Positions 44,560-57,090 of a stretch of 64,000 bases of DNA are shown here, piece after piece (the stretch's first letter is position 1; each line of letters starts with the position of its first letter). The stretch lies in assembly GCA_029721515.1 (NCBI GenBank), contig CM056556.1:6386501-6450500 (forward strand). Direction: 5' to 3'. The position numbers and the translations under genes are program-made. The stretch is from Synanceia verrucosa. Its lineage: Eukaryota; Chordata; Actinopteri; Perciformes; Synanceiidae. The notes under the pieces are model-generated. The model had not been told where the DNA came from. It searched no databases and saw only the letters and a list, made by a program, of their open reading frames with translations.

Positions 44560-45060
44560 CTCCTCTCTCTTCAGTGCTCTCCTTCACTCCCCGACCCGTC
44601 CTCTCTCATCCCGGCCTCCTCCTCCTCCTTATTTACTGGGTCGCTGGTGTGCCTCATGCTCTGTATAGGGCCCCACTTTGCATTTCCCTGCCTATCAGAG
44701 AAGTTGTGTGTGTGTGTGTTTATGTATAGGAACCCCCCTTCTCCTGCGAGCTGAAAGCGTAGAGACAGCGTCCCTCTCCTTCAGCCCAGAGGCTAAGTCT
44801 ACTATCATGCTAATGCCCATGTCCTGAGACTAATAGGTCCTTTTACACTGGAGGTTTTCATTCCCCTTGCCTCACTAAAAGGTTTAGTGCCAAGGCCCTT
44901 TCTCTCCTTCCTAAACTTTTAAACAGGATAAATATTTCTGTGATTCCTCCGCCTGGACGATGGGGTTGTAGACCGTTCTTTGTATAATTGGCTCCAATGG
45001 CCTTGTTACGCGCTCTGTAAATACACCACGCGAGATGCAGGAATGCTCAGTTAAAATGGC
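44560..45060. promoter_or_regulatory. Candidate conserved non-coding element
   Basis: A GC-balanced non-repetitive block between two microsatellites. It includes ATCATGCTAATGCCCATG near 44804 (POU/homeodomain-like), GATAAATATTT near 44927, TTGTATAATTGGCTCCAATGG near 44981 and TGTAAATACACC near 45016 (forkhead-like). The flanking TG run begins immediately after. No reading frame beyond chance. Function is inferred. Confidence 0.3.
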
Positions 45061-45080
45061 TGATCAAAACCAACCATACA

Positions 45081-45082
<2 letters not shown>

Positions 45083-45128
<46 letters not shown>

Positions 45129-45158
45129 TGTGTGTGGGTGTGTGTGTGGGTGGGGGGG
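45083..45158. repeat. Compound (TG)n / TGTGTGGG microsatellite
   Basis: A pure TG run of about 20 units, then three TGTGTGTGGG-type units, ending in TGGGTGGGGGGG. It is a compound repeat with G-runs. Confidence 0.95.
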
Positions 45159-47540
45159 TCTGTGTTTATGTTGGAATGATTTAGATGAGGCTCTTGGCCT
45201 CTCTGCTCTTTGTTGCTCCATATAGATTTTGATGTGGCAGTAAATCAAAAATCTTCATCTCTTACCTCTGGGCAATTATCATTACAGGCACTAATGTAAA
45301 TAAAAGAGCCATTTTTTGTCTTCATGGAATTTACATTTCTTTAAATTCTCCTTTGTTACAACAAACAAACAATTTGTAATCTGCAAAATCAGAAGCTTGT
45401 GTGCGTCCCTGTAGAGTTTAAAGGTGCTACCACAGCTCCCCAGTTACTGGTTATAACTGCAGATTGACAGGATTTTTACTGTGCCCCATGAGTGAACCAA
45501 CTCACAGTTTTTTCATTCAAATGATTGCGCTGTGAAATGTTGGCATTTTAAATGATGCTATGACAGGGCTTTTGAAATGCTCACAGATGGACCTTTTGGC
45601 TTAAGTTCAGAGAGTTTGATATTCAAACCCTCTGAACCGTTTACATTTTTCATAATAATGTAATGATCTACCAAATCTACCAGATAAATATGTTGTATAA
45701 ATATGTTGTATGCACACCACATCTATTTTTTTTCCATTTTATATTCCCTGCTGATCCATGTAAAATCGACCCACAGAGCTTCAATGACTTCTCCCCGACA
45801 AATTATATTGCACTTGGATCAAACACTGTGGGCTGTTTAACAACTCCTTCTTGATTCAGAGCCGATTGCCTTTGGAGAAGCTCGTGGCATTCCAGAGAGA
45901 AGGATGAGCGTTGGAGCACGCTGATCATTTACTATGTTTTAGGTTTTGCTTATCTCACTGTACAGTAAACAAACAGACAGTGTTGGCAGCAGACAATCAA
46001 AGCTTAGGCCAACCGCTCCATCCCTCCAAGTGTGAAGCTTCCAGACAAACACACAACACTGGAGCTGTAAAGGCAGCTCCTGCCAGTGTTTGTATTTTCA
46101 TCAAGCATGAAGAAGGAGTCAGATACCGGTGCCTTGTTGTTGTGACACGTCAGAGATGCCGATTCTGATCTGGTGAATACACAAGCTTTCTTTGCATTTT
46201 CACTTTATGTGTGGAAAACTGGGAGACAGTTCTCTTCAACTTGCTATAGTTTATAATTCAACCAGTGCTGCTCTCCTTGGGATCACAATTCTGCAGTTGA
46301 CATTTAATCAAATGTCTCCCCAGTCATCAGTATGAGTTATGAGTTTTATATGTTATCATGGAAAAGGACTGAACTTCAAGGAATGTATTATGATAACTGT
46401 GACATGATTTATGAACCTGACCCTCAGCAATTTATTCACTTGCACTTCCGTAATGTTGTGGTGAACGTCATAAAATGCTGTATATATAAAAACATAAAAT
46501 ATATATAAAAACACATAATTGCTCAACACATACAGCACATATACTGTACTAAAGGTCTGCATTTGAACACAAACACATGTATTAGAAGTCAGTTGGTGGT
46601 TAAGGGCTTTCTCTTTGCTATAATTTGGAGTGGGATGCGACAGGCAGGTCTGCTCATGTCTCAGCTCAGAGCAGAGAATGAAAGTAGCCTGGAGCAAGGA
46701 TGGATTTGAGTCTGTATGCATGCGTGCCCGTGTCAGCAGAAAGTTGAGGAGAGAACATAAAGCATGAACTATGTTTTTTATTGCCATTGACTTTCACTCT
46801 GGTTATTTTCTTTGTTAAGTAAAATGTCCAGTTGTGTTCAGCAGGTTGCGACACTGAGGTGCATTAGTACGAGGAGATGACTCTGGAGGGCCACAGACCA
46901 GGTCGCACTCTCACATTCTGTATGTTTACAAGTCTGCCATATCTTCCTTTGTGCGGATCTGTCTGTCCTTATGGATGGAGACACCTCCCAGGTCTCATCC
47001 TTCCTTTCTCTGATGGAGGAATGCATGCCCTGCGCTCCCTAAAGACAAGAGGCGAGCCGATGCATTCTGACAGCTCCATCAAGCACAAGAAATGGCTGCT
47101 GGCTGTCCCCAATGCTGCCGGGTACCCCCACCCTGTTCCCACACTCACAGACTGTCAGCACACCCATGTATGTAAGTGAAAGCACACACAGCATGAATAC
47201 ACATTTAGTCTTGATTTATTTTTCAAAATTATAATGAAAATTAATTTCATTCATTTCAATATATTCTTGCTTTGTCTCTTTTCCCTTGGCTATCTTTTTC
47301 CTCACATAACAAGTCAGCAGGTAACTAGAGACTGAGAACAGACAGTTTCGCAATAGAAAAACATTGTTTCATATTGATACTGGCCGTATACATGCACGTA
47401 TGTTACATATGTATATAGTACAGTATGTACTGCATGCAGAGTATTGTGTTTCCTTTAGTGTCCTTTAATTTATGGTTGAAGAGATGATGCCAAGTCTGAT
47501 AAGAGGTGAGGAGGTGTCTCTCTCCCACTACTTGTCAAGC
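45159..47540. other. Intergenic, no gene seen
   Basis: Mostly unremarkable. The block at about 46870-47180 is GC-richer and unique and could be a regulatory element, but its 100-codon plus-strand frame has no recognisable domain or splice context that convinces. Confidence 0.4.
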
Positions 47541-47541
47541 A

Positions 47542-47597
<56 letters not shown>
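47541..47597. repeat. (AC)n microsatellite, about 28 units
   Basis: The longest pure dinucleotide run in the window. Confidence 0.95.
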
Positions 47598-47706
47598 ATT
47601 AAAGTAACTTGGCCTGCAGGTGTGTGCTCAGTTGTGTGTGTGTGAGAGAGTGAAAGAGCAGGATATAGAGCAGATTATACTGAATAGAGTAGTAGTGAAA
47701 GCAGAT

Positions 47707-47768
47707 TAACTATCATTATTATTATTATTGTCATTATTATTAATAATAATAATAATCATCATCATCAT
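47707..47768. repeat. Self-complementary (ATT)n-(AAT)n microsatellite
   Basis: ATTATTATTATTG, then TCATTATTATTAATAATAATAATAATCATCATCATC. The ATT and AAT runs are inverted and abut, so the segment can fold back on itself. Confidence 0.85.
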
Positions 47769-48387
47769 GACAACTACATTTAAGTTAAAATTACTGTAAG
47801 AAGCCATTGTCACTTATAATTTCCCTTTGCCACACACACAGCTAATTATAAGATCTATATGATAATATCCAACACGCACAGAGTTCAACAAATGACATTC
47901 ACTCCATGTAAGTTATGACAGAGAAACAAAGTTCAGAAGTTCTCCTGTGCTAAATGTATAGTTGTAGTTGCTATCAGGTGAACTGAAATGCCAGGTGTCA
48001 ACCCAATTTATGATTTTTCGCCTGCTGGGCTGAGGATGAAGGCAGTCTGATGTTGAAAAGTGGACTAAGAAAGGTGAGAGGAAGGAGGAAAAACGAGAAG
48101 GCAGTTGTGAGGAAATTAAGTGACCCTCTGGGCAGTTGCTCCTCTGTTTTCCCACTAGGAACGTATTAGTCTGGAAATATGACAGATAACTGTGTCGTCT
48201 TCTTTACATCTCTGACCTTTCAACTTCCTCCCGCTGGCTACCTTCAGGCCACGCATAAACTTCAACTGAAAATGCAAAATCAATGGTAGAAACAACATCA
48301 GTTTAACAGACAATATGGCTTTATCTTTTTGTGCAGCATAATACAATGCTGAAAATGATTTATGATGATGATTTTTAGATGCATATT

Positions 48388-48418
48388 ATTATTATTATTA
48401 TCGTTATTATTATTATAT
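48388..48418. repeat. (ATT)n microsatellite
   Basis: ATT units with one CGTT interruption. Confidence 0.8.
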
Positions 48419-48479
48419 GCATTCAGCTCTGCTGTCGAAGGGACAGATATACAATACATGCCATTTCACTTTACAATAA

Positions 48480-48792
48480 GACTCTATCCTGCTGCTGTAT
48501 CATAACATACTGTTCGTCTTTAGTTCACTGCATCTGACTGTTTATTTGCACTATGAGCATCACCAGAAATCACATCTTTATCTGTATATACGTTTTTATA
48601 CTTTATAATTCTACTCTTCTGTCTCATACTTGAAGTGTAACAAGTAATACTTTTCTGTTTTTTATATTCCCTTTTTAATACTATGATTGCATTTCTTGCT
48701 GTAGCTGTAACATAATTTCCCAGGTTGGGATTAAAAAATAATTCTATTCTATTCTCTTATATTTTATTATTATTATTATTATTATTGTTATT
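48480..48792 (+). mobile_element. LINE-like 3' tail (plus orientation)
   Basis: The stretch reads TTGCTGTAGCTGTAACATAATTTCCCAGGTTGGGATTAAAAAATAATTCTATTCTATTCT, then (TTA/ATT)n. This has the same architecture as the minus-oriented tails at 1.8 and 19.4 kb: GCTGTAAC, AATTTCCC, GGGATTA, then a short-unit tail. It is preceded by AT-rich sequence with no coding remnant. Family membership is tentative. Confidence 0.45.
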
Positions 48793-51700
48793 AGATTCTT
48801 TATACATTTTCTATATTACAATACTAAAAATTATAGGTCAAATGTTACTTTTCATACATGTTTTTTCTCTTAAAAGAAAAGAGAAAAACTACTCTGAGGC
48901 AACAATATTTTAATAATATTATTATTGTCTTTATTATTATAAATTGAAATTGCAATATAAATAAATAATAAAAAGGGAACAAGGTTGTAAACATATTACA
49001 GTTAAAAGCAAAATAGTGAAATATTCAGGTGCAGAGGTCAAACTAACTTGCAATAAATAGAAAGAGATGGAAAAATAATTAATTGAAATTAAAATCTAAT
49101 TGTTTAGAGAAGAGACTGCAGCTACATGTGACTGTAGTGAGTGAGATTATTAGTCCTGAGTGAGCACTAATCCCTGTGTTGAGGCTCAGCATCCCTGAGC
49201 CATAACATGCTGTGATTGACAGGTAACCTGCAGGGGAGAGGGCCAGGTATGCACACGACTCTTCCCTCCATCTCCACATGTGTGAACAGCTGATAGCTAG
49301 TGACAGGCAAAGCACAAAGCCCAAACTTTATTCTTTGTGTGAAGACTAACACACCTACAGCAGCAAACATCTGTATGTATTCAGTCGTCTTTTGCTGCAT
49401 TTAGAAACACAGTGAGCAGTTGGACTCTCTGGAAGTGTCTTCCCTGTAGCTTAGGCTAATGGTTTCTCATTATGGGGAGAATAGCTGTGGGCCTGATAAT
49501 CCTGACACCTAGTTACAAACCATTAGCGCTCACATGCCAATCTCCGAGACAGTGTGAAAAAGTAAACGCTCACACACAGTTACAGAGGGTGCATGACCAA
49601 AAATGATATGTGTGTGTGTGTGTGTATAATTTACAGTTTGCCTGCCAGTGTCGACAGAGTATTTTGGTTGTCTCTGTGTCTGTTTATGTTGAACACAACT
49701 GCATGTGCACACAACAACACACGCACTGCTGCTGCCGTTAACAGCTTTACGTGTGTGGTTACAGGCACTGAAGAAATAGGAGGCAGTTATAAAGAGGAAC
49801 AACAGGACAGGAGCAGGGCTGATGACAGGTATGATGAAAGTGCAAGCCTTGCTCTTTGTGTGTATTATTTGTGTGTGTGAATGCGATAGACATGATGGGA
49901 TGTTATGCAAATATTAAATGAACAGAATATCCTGTGTGACCCTGCATGACAAGAACACCAGGCCTAAATATTGTTTCTTGACAAGCAGTCAAGACTCATT
50001 GATGCTATAAAGGTGACATTGTGAAGTGAATGATGGATGACCTTAATGTATGATTTTGCACATAGATCACAGAGCTGTGAGAATCAGTAAAGTTTTTTGG
50101 GGAAGAACAGTCTTTGTGAGCTCCTCCCTGTGGGGCACGGCTCTCTATTTTAGAGTGCTTTTAAACCCCAGAGAAAGGGAGGTTTTAATAGTTTTTGCCT
50201 GCCTTGCACTCTGCAAGGTTGCTTTCTCCAGAAACAAAAGAAAAGTAAAGTGAAAGAGTTGGGATAACATTTACTTTTCAAAGTGTTGTTTGCTCTCCAT
50301 TCTGACAGTTAATACCTCGAAATGAAGACGAGATCCATAAAAACGTACTGTGTCATGGTAAAACCTCATCACGGAAATGCTTTGTTCAAAGAGCAATGTA
50401 TCATGGGAGACAATATTTCACACCTGTGATTTTCCCATGATGACAATCAAAATGTCTGCTCTGAAACGACACAAGTGACAATTTCTGTAATTATGAGGAA
50501 GGTTTAATTAGATATGTGGTACAATGATGTTAGTGAACTCTTGGTGAATTTTTGGCTAATTTTCATGCATCTTCAAGTATCATTTATGGTTGTGCTGTAC
50601 TTCATATGTATTGAATTCCCTCAATGATAGGCATTTTGGATACTTCAGTACCTCAGTCCTCATGCTGTTTTTTTCAGAGGGTTTTCAGCTTGAATCTCTG
50701 AAAAAATCAGGTATTTGTATGAATGGCTACAGGGTGTGCAGATAACTGCATGAGGTCTACAGTGCATACACTCTTTCCACCTACTTTGTTGTATTATTAT
50801 TACTATTGATAACAACTGTTAGGAATCGTAATAAAAGCATGTAAAATAAATCAGATATAAAGTTTAGGGAACGTTGGCTTCTGTACCTGAAAAGCTATAA
50901 AAAAAGAAGAATTAAAAATTTAAAAAAAAAATTAAAAAATTAAAAAAATAAAGCTACATCGGAGGAGTCCATTGCCTGCAGGTTCCCACCGCTCTGTTTG
51001 CTTCTTACATGTTTTATGGCAGTTACCCATCTCTGTCTTCGTTTAGGATCTTTGGGAATCCAGTAAAATGATCTTCCCTTTCCTCGTTCTCAGCTGTTCT
51101 GGCATCCCGTAGCACAAAAGTTATCCACCATATCTCTGAGAAAAGTTTAAAGGCGTTTAAATGCATGCGGTGAGATCCCTGGCAGTAGTTTGAACAGAGC
51201 GCGTCCTGCCAACATGGTGGTGTTTTGATTTTGACTGTTGCACGCTGGGATTATGTGACATAAACTACTGGAGCTTGATATAGGGATTCTGAGTTTTGGC
51301 AGCGGGCAAGCTAAAAACCATACTTTGACTTTAAAAAGAAGAGATTCTGATGCTAAAGCTGTAGAAACAGAGCTGACATGTTCATTGACCATCATCCAAT
51401 AGTACCGTAAGAGAAAATAGCAGGTTTTCAGTGACAGATATCTTATGGGTTTCCCCTCCACTCTGCGTGCCGTGTTAATCTTTTGTACTGCGTCTTATCT
51501 CTGTTTTCTGTTGTGTTCGTGAGGCCACAGTTATCTCACCTCAGGCAAAACCCTTTTTATTGCAACATTAATGTCACACACCACAATGGCTACCCTCTAA
51601 CCACATAGTTACTTTCCACATTTTGTGGACCATTGTGATTCAACATGGTTTTTTCCCCAAGCAAAGACTTTGATATGCTGCCAACTTCAGTTGGTTTGAA

Positions 51701-51930
51701 GCAAATAAAAAAACAGCCACTCCTTAGAAACACAGACTCCATTTCTTAGAGGTAGGCAAATTAGATGACGAGAAGAAGCACACACACACCTTCTCATTAC
51801 TGTAGATGTTCCTCGGCTGTTTGGTCGGTGAATAGATTGAGCTACTTTTATCCATTCATTAAGGAGGATGTGTAAGAAGCAGACTGTGACAGATGATTAC
51901 ACACATTAAGAGATGTGCTCAACGCTCTTG
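48793..51930. other. Intergenic, no gene seen
   Basis: AT-rich DNA with a GT run at 49610-49627 and an A/T-only tract at about 50910-50955 in which AAATTTAAA and AAAAATTAAAAA are partly self-complementary. No exon is supported. Confidence 0.4.
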
Positions 51931-52399
51931 AACCCAAACACGCCCCGAGAGGAATAGAAGTACTGTAGCATAGGTAATATAAAAGGGATTCATCATCATC
52001 TTCATACTCAAACAGATAACTTGTGTGCTCCTCTCATGCAGCGGTATGCTATTAAGACGACACATCAGGGCATGGTGTCAACATGAGGCACATTAGCATG
52101 TCCACTTTCTCCCTCTCCATCACTCTCGCTTTCTGTGTTTGATGGAGGTGATGTGAAAGTAGACAGATGGGGCTGGCAGCCAGACAACAGGCTGTTGTCC
52201 TCTGCGTCTGTTCCTGGACTCTCTTTCCTCGCTCCCATGTATCCCATGTGCCACCTCTCCTCCATCCATCTCCTCATATACACCTGTTCTGTGTTTGCAC
52301 CCTTTTCTCACCAACTTTGCTCACCCTACCTTTACTTTTTTACCATTTCATTATCAACACATTTCTCCCTATCCCTCTATTTCACCCTTACCCCCTGTC

Positions 52400-52570
52400 T
52401 CTATTCTTTTACCCAGTGCTATTATGGCCCCCACGCTAACAGAGGCCTTCATTAAATGTCAATTATACACCAGAGACCACACAGTGGAAGGAGAGGACAC
52501 AATGATTTCTGACCCCAAAAGGTCAACATGCTTATGGGCATTCAGCTCTTGTTGAAGAACAGGCCGTCTG
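52400..52570. promoter_or_regulatory. Candidate conserved non-coding element
   Basis: After a C/T-rich stretch, a short unique block contains GCCTTCATTAAATGTCAATTATACACC near 52444 (homeodomain-type words) and AAAAGGTCAACATGC near 52517 (nuclear-receptor half site AGGTCA). No reading frame of note. Function is inferred. Confidence 0.25.
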
Positions 52571-54040
52571 CTCAGTTCTTAGCAGACCTAAACCAAACTA
52601 ATCAATATTTTAAAAAAAAAATACATATAGCCATTTTATTATACACAGGCTGATACAAATGGAAACTTCACAGAAGCAAAAGGGGACAGTTTTTTTTTTT
52701 AGTGCCAACTCCCAAAAAGAGATCACAGCGTCTCCGTATGTGCACGAGCATGGGAATATTTTGATCACACATCTGTGCAGTCCCCAGCGTGTTGCAGTGC
52801 ATGGCTCTCTCTCTGTCTCATACCGTGAAGAGGACCAGGCCAGATGGTGAGGGTTGGTGGGGGGGTCCCACATGTTGTGAGTCTCCATTCAGACAAGCTG
52901 TGCAATGTGGACATGCCCCCAGCTCTAAATAAACCTGTGGCAGCACCTAGGGTGGAGCCTATAGCACAGAGAGTGGTAGATAGAAGGGTGAGACCAGGGA
53001 ACGCATAACAAGAGCACTGTTTGTTGTTCTGTGTGCATACTGTGCGCTGTCACATATTTCCTCCAGAGCTCCATGTCGCCCTTTATATAGTTTTTGTACA
53101 CTGTACATAACCGTGCAGCTTTACATTACTGGACTTCTATATAACTGCCTCCATCTCCTGACCCTGTGTGAACCAAACTGCCTGTTGTGCATTCAGACTA
53201 CATGTGGATATTTACACAAGACTTAATTTGTGCGTGAGACAGAGAGATGGGGAAAATTGGTGAGCTTTTGCAGAAACAGACTGTGAGACAATAAATGTGA
53301 GGGAGTGACAGATAGAGAGCCATCTGGCAATTTTTAGCTGGCTCCTATGAAAAAAGGGGGCCGGTAGTCTGCCCAAATAAGTGCAGGGTGTTTTTGATGG
53401 AGTTTAAAACCACAGTAAGACTTAAATTCACCTAATTTCTACCAGAGCAGGCTGTATATAGATAAGAGCACCTCTATCACAGGAAATATGTACCATTGGG
53501 AGGTTTGTGGAGAAACTACCTGGGGCACAAGCAAACCCACTGCCACAGCAGTTTTATCTTTTTCCCTTCTTTCCAGGGATGCACTCCCAGATTACTAATG
53601 CATCTCCCTGTCAGCACAGGCTGAAAATAGGTGAGTGCTGACCCATTTAATCAGACTTGTACTGACCCCTAACTAAGGTGAGAGCAAAGGTTTGGTCAGA
53701 AGCTACAAGAACGGCTCAGATCATGTGCGCCCTGCGGATCCGAAATTAAAGTGAGATGAAAATTACAGGTAACATCTAAATGGGGCCAAATGACTTTGGG
53801 ATAATCTAATGTTTCAACACAAAGGTCATGGTATCACTTTTGCAACACTTTCCCACCATCCCTGCTAGCTTAAAGGTGGGATACCCGACTCCAGATCACA
53901 GATTGTTTGCCCAGCTAACTGGTTTAGTTCTTTCTCAAAGGTAGAAAGACGTGACAGAGGGTAGATTCTCGTGGGAGACTGATGGTTAAGTTCAGCTAGC
54001 TCGTTGACCCACGTCCACCCTCTCTGTCTTTCTCTCTGTC
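52571..54040. other. Intergenic, no gene seen
   Basis: Non-coding DNA without recognisable repeats or exons. Confidence 0.4.
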
Positions 54041-54047
54041 CTTCTAG

Positions 54048-54175
54048 GCACCCCTTTGTGGCCCCTGGTCACCACCTCTGGTCCTCTGGCCCCTGATGTC
54101 CACCCCCAGTGTGCTCCTGTCCACCCACTGTGTCCCCTCAAAGAGCTCTGGGGTCAAAGCAGCAGCAGTGAAGGT
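54048..54175 (+). other. Exon-like segment of unknown status
   Basis: A long pyrimidine tract (TCTCTGTCTTTCTCTCTGTCCTTCTAG) gives a strong acceptor at 54047. A donor-like GTGAAAATG follows GAAG at 54175. Between them one frame is open and reads TPLWPLVTTSGPLAP then a Pro/His/Cys-rich stretch ending in WGQSSSSEG. The frame continues open past the donor. No domain is recognised, no partner exon was found, and pyrimidine-rich tracts are common nearby, so this may be chance. Confidence 0.2.
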
Positions 54176-54589
54176 GAAAATGCATCTTTTCCTCGGCCCG
54201 TTTGTTCAAGGCTGCTTTTACGCTGGGTGTGTTCAAGCAACCAAGTTCAGCTCCAAGATAAACCGACCCCCACCCACACCCTCTCCTCTCTCTGTATCCC
54301 CAGGGAGATGCACCCCCAGGCAGAGTGTCTTCTCTCTTTCATTGCACCCCATCTCTGGCAGAGGACCTGCTCCCTGTTTATTCTCTTTTCAGTACCCGCT
54401 CTTTTGTATCCTCCTTTCTTTCCATCTTTCACAATCACGCCTGCGCTCAACTCTTTCTCATAACCCTTGTAGTTCTTCATCCTGCCTCTCTGTGACATCT
54501 CGTCTTTTCCCCTCTCTTTTATCTTTAATCTTCTGTCTCTGTATCTCCTCTCTGATCTTCTTTCCTCCTTCCATCTCTCTTTCAGTGTG

Positions 54590-54800
54590 GCCTAGACACC
54601 CTGTAGTCTGGAAACTGGCCCATCCCTGCCCTGCCCCTGAGGCCCTCCGCACGGCCCCGTGGGTAATGGGCATTGTGTATTCCCACTGATCCCTGACGGG
54701 GCCATATTGTGCCTCGGCGGGATGTCAGGAGCACAAAGCCAACCGGCCTGCCACATTGTCTCACACTCCAAATGAAGAAGTTCCTCCTCTGGCTCCCAAC
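54590..54800. promoter_or_regulatory. Candidate conserved non-coding element
   Basis: A compact GC-balanced unique block (around GTGGGTAATGGGCATTGTG and GACGGGGCCATATTGTGCC, 54658-54710) flanked by low-complexity CT-rich and GT-rich DNA. ATTGTG and CACAAAG words resemble SOX sites. No coding signature. Function is inferred. Confidence 0.25.
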
Positions 54801-56800
54801 ACAGCCTTGAAATGTCAGCACAGAGGGAGGAGGTGTTGGGTGGTTTTGGTGGTGGTGATGGTAGTGGTGTGTGTGAGGGTTGGGTGGGTTTTTTTTTCTT
54901 AAGAGAATGGATGTGTGTGTAGGGGGTTATTGTTGGAGATGAGGGTTGTGTGTTACTCATTAATGCACCAACACTCGACTCATTTGGATCTAAATCCCAC
55001 GGACAACTCCAAGAGACACACACTCTGGGTCTCTCATTCTTAAAAGGCTTACATACATGGAGATGAGCACACTCACACACTGGGACACTGGGAAACAAAG
55101 TGAGAATCTATGAAAAGGAGCTGTTTTGCTTTGTAAATTTTCTGGTTTCCACTGTCATAACAACATGAATTTCAGAGCCAACAGTCACTCAGAACAGGCT
55201 AGTACAATACAGCCTTATCATGTCATCCATGTAGGGATTTATATGAACTTGAAAACAAGTTCACTGGCAGACTGTCTGCTCAGTCGTGTCACACTTTCAC
55301 ACCTCTGCTATCAGAGGTATGATTCAGATGCTGCCGATGTGCAGCTAGATAAATAAAGATAAGGGGCTTCACAGGCGGCTCTTTACCTTCACAGCTATCA
55401 CAAAGCAGGAGTGATTGGGAAGAGACGTGCTGTTCAGACCACTCTGTCCATGTCTGTCTAATAGAAGTCAATATTAACTGTCTGGAGATAAACTTCAACA
55501 TGACCCCAGCTTCTAATTTCCTGTTGTTTTTATATATATGTCTGTCTGTTTGACTGGGAGTTGATTGATTTCAAATTTCTTATTGCTTTATTTCTATCAA
55601 ATGTGACAGAAATTTCATTTTACTTTAATAAACAGACATTATGGTGAGTAATACACCTTTTCGTCACTGAAGAGCTGGAGGGTTACTGGAGGTGTACTGT
55701 CATTTTAGTACCTTAACCACAGGAGTGACACATCACAAAATACCCATATGAATAGTTTTTGAAATGTATGGAACAAACTGCTGTCATTCCGTCATGAGGA
55801 TGTATTATTTATGTTAGGGATGCTAATTCGCAGGGTATCAAGAATATTTAAAAAAAAACAGTTCACCGAAATGACAAAATGGTAGAATAGTTTTCTCTGA
55901 AATCTTAGAAGGCGATCTACAAAACTAGAAAAGATAAAGAAATCGTTCCTCAATAGTATACATGATATAAATCTCCAGTGAGGAGGATGTGGATGGCTGC
56001 AAGTGTAGACTCAATGCTGCTTTCCAAAAGAAGTGGCGGAGGAAACCATGAGTCCAGGAAATTGAGAGCATTCAGTGCATTTAGTATCCAGAGACATCCA
56101 TCATCTACAGTCTCATTTTAGGAATAGTTTATGTTGTGTATCATGATATATGGACACTTTGAGGATGGGTTATCCGGCTTTCATTGTCATCCATCTATAA
56201 ATGTCCTTGTTGTGTTATGGCTGGGGTAATTTAAAGAACAAGATACATTCATTATTTTTTTTTATTTTTGTTCTAATTTCATAAACACTAGACTGTATAC
56301 AGTAGATTATAGTATAAACCTCTGAGTTGCCATCTTAAATCCTTATATTTTGCTACCTGTCTCAGACAGATATAGTTCTCTGTCATTTAAATTCCATGCG
56401 TTATTAGTAGGGGAGAATTAAGCTGTGAATAGAGCTTCATTTGGTTCACTTGTCTAAGTGCAAAAACAGCAAAGCAGCCACTTAATCAAATTACCCCTGC
56501 CTGTTGACATTGCACTCTGCTCTGCACAGGAATGTTGATCTCACTCAAACGTACTTGCACATACTTAACGCCATCACATTCTAACAATTACATTTGTCAG
56601 TTAGCAAGGATGGTATTTGGGTAAGACTTACATTTATCAGTATGTACATAATGCTCCTTGTGTGAGTTTACTAAAGTCTTACAGAAATCCCACAAGTAGC
56701 TGAACGGACTAGAAGTACGTGTGATTTTATTTACGTTGCACTTCCTCAATTAACTGCTTCCACGGTTGTCTGTGCTTCTAGAAGCTTAATGAAGTGGTGT
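54801..56800. other. Intergenic, no gene seen
   Basis: A G/T-rich stretch (54830-54960) is followed by AT-rich non-coding DNA. No supported exon, RNA gene or repeat family. Confidence 0.4.
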
Positions 56801-56809
56801 TTGTGGGAC

Positions 56810-57090
56810 GAGATGTGTGTATTTGCCTGCCAGCTGGAGCAGCCAGGTCAACAGGACGTCTGACAGTGTAGGCTGCAGGTTGAGCAAACTGCCCCCTGTG
56901 AATCCAGTGTGTGAGCTGTTGACACTGAGCACAGTTAGATTGGCTGTGGCTATAAGGCTAACATGGCCGGGGCTCAAGGGGCTCGCCTTGGGGTCGAACC
57001 CTGCTCTGCTCAGTTGTTCAGATGCCCTGGAGAGCCCGTCTGCATGTCTGAGCTGAAGAGCGCTAATCCTAGCACGCCAGGGCCCATATG
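56810..57090. promoter_or_regulatory. Candidate conserved non-coding element
   Basis: A unique GC-rich block in AT-rich surroundings, including GCCAGCTGGAGC (CAGCTG E-box near 56830) and GAGCGCTAATCCTAGC near 57058 (TAATCC, an OTX-type core). No reading frame is credible. Function is inferred. Confidence 0.25.

Noticed and set aside
46356..46787. 143-codon minus-strand frame
   Set aside because: No domain, composition like random AT-rich translation, and no splice or promoter context.
44060..47597. CRISPR-like or satellite arrays
   Set aside because: The repeats are simple dinucleotide runs with no spacers, and the genome is vertebrate.
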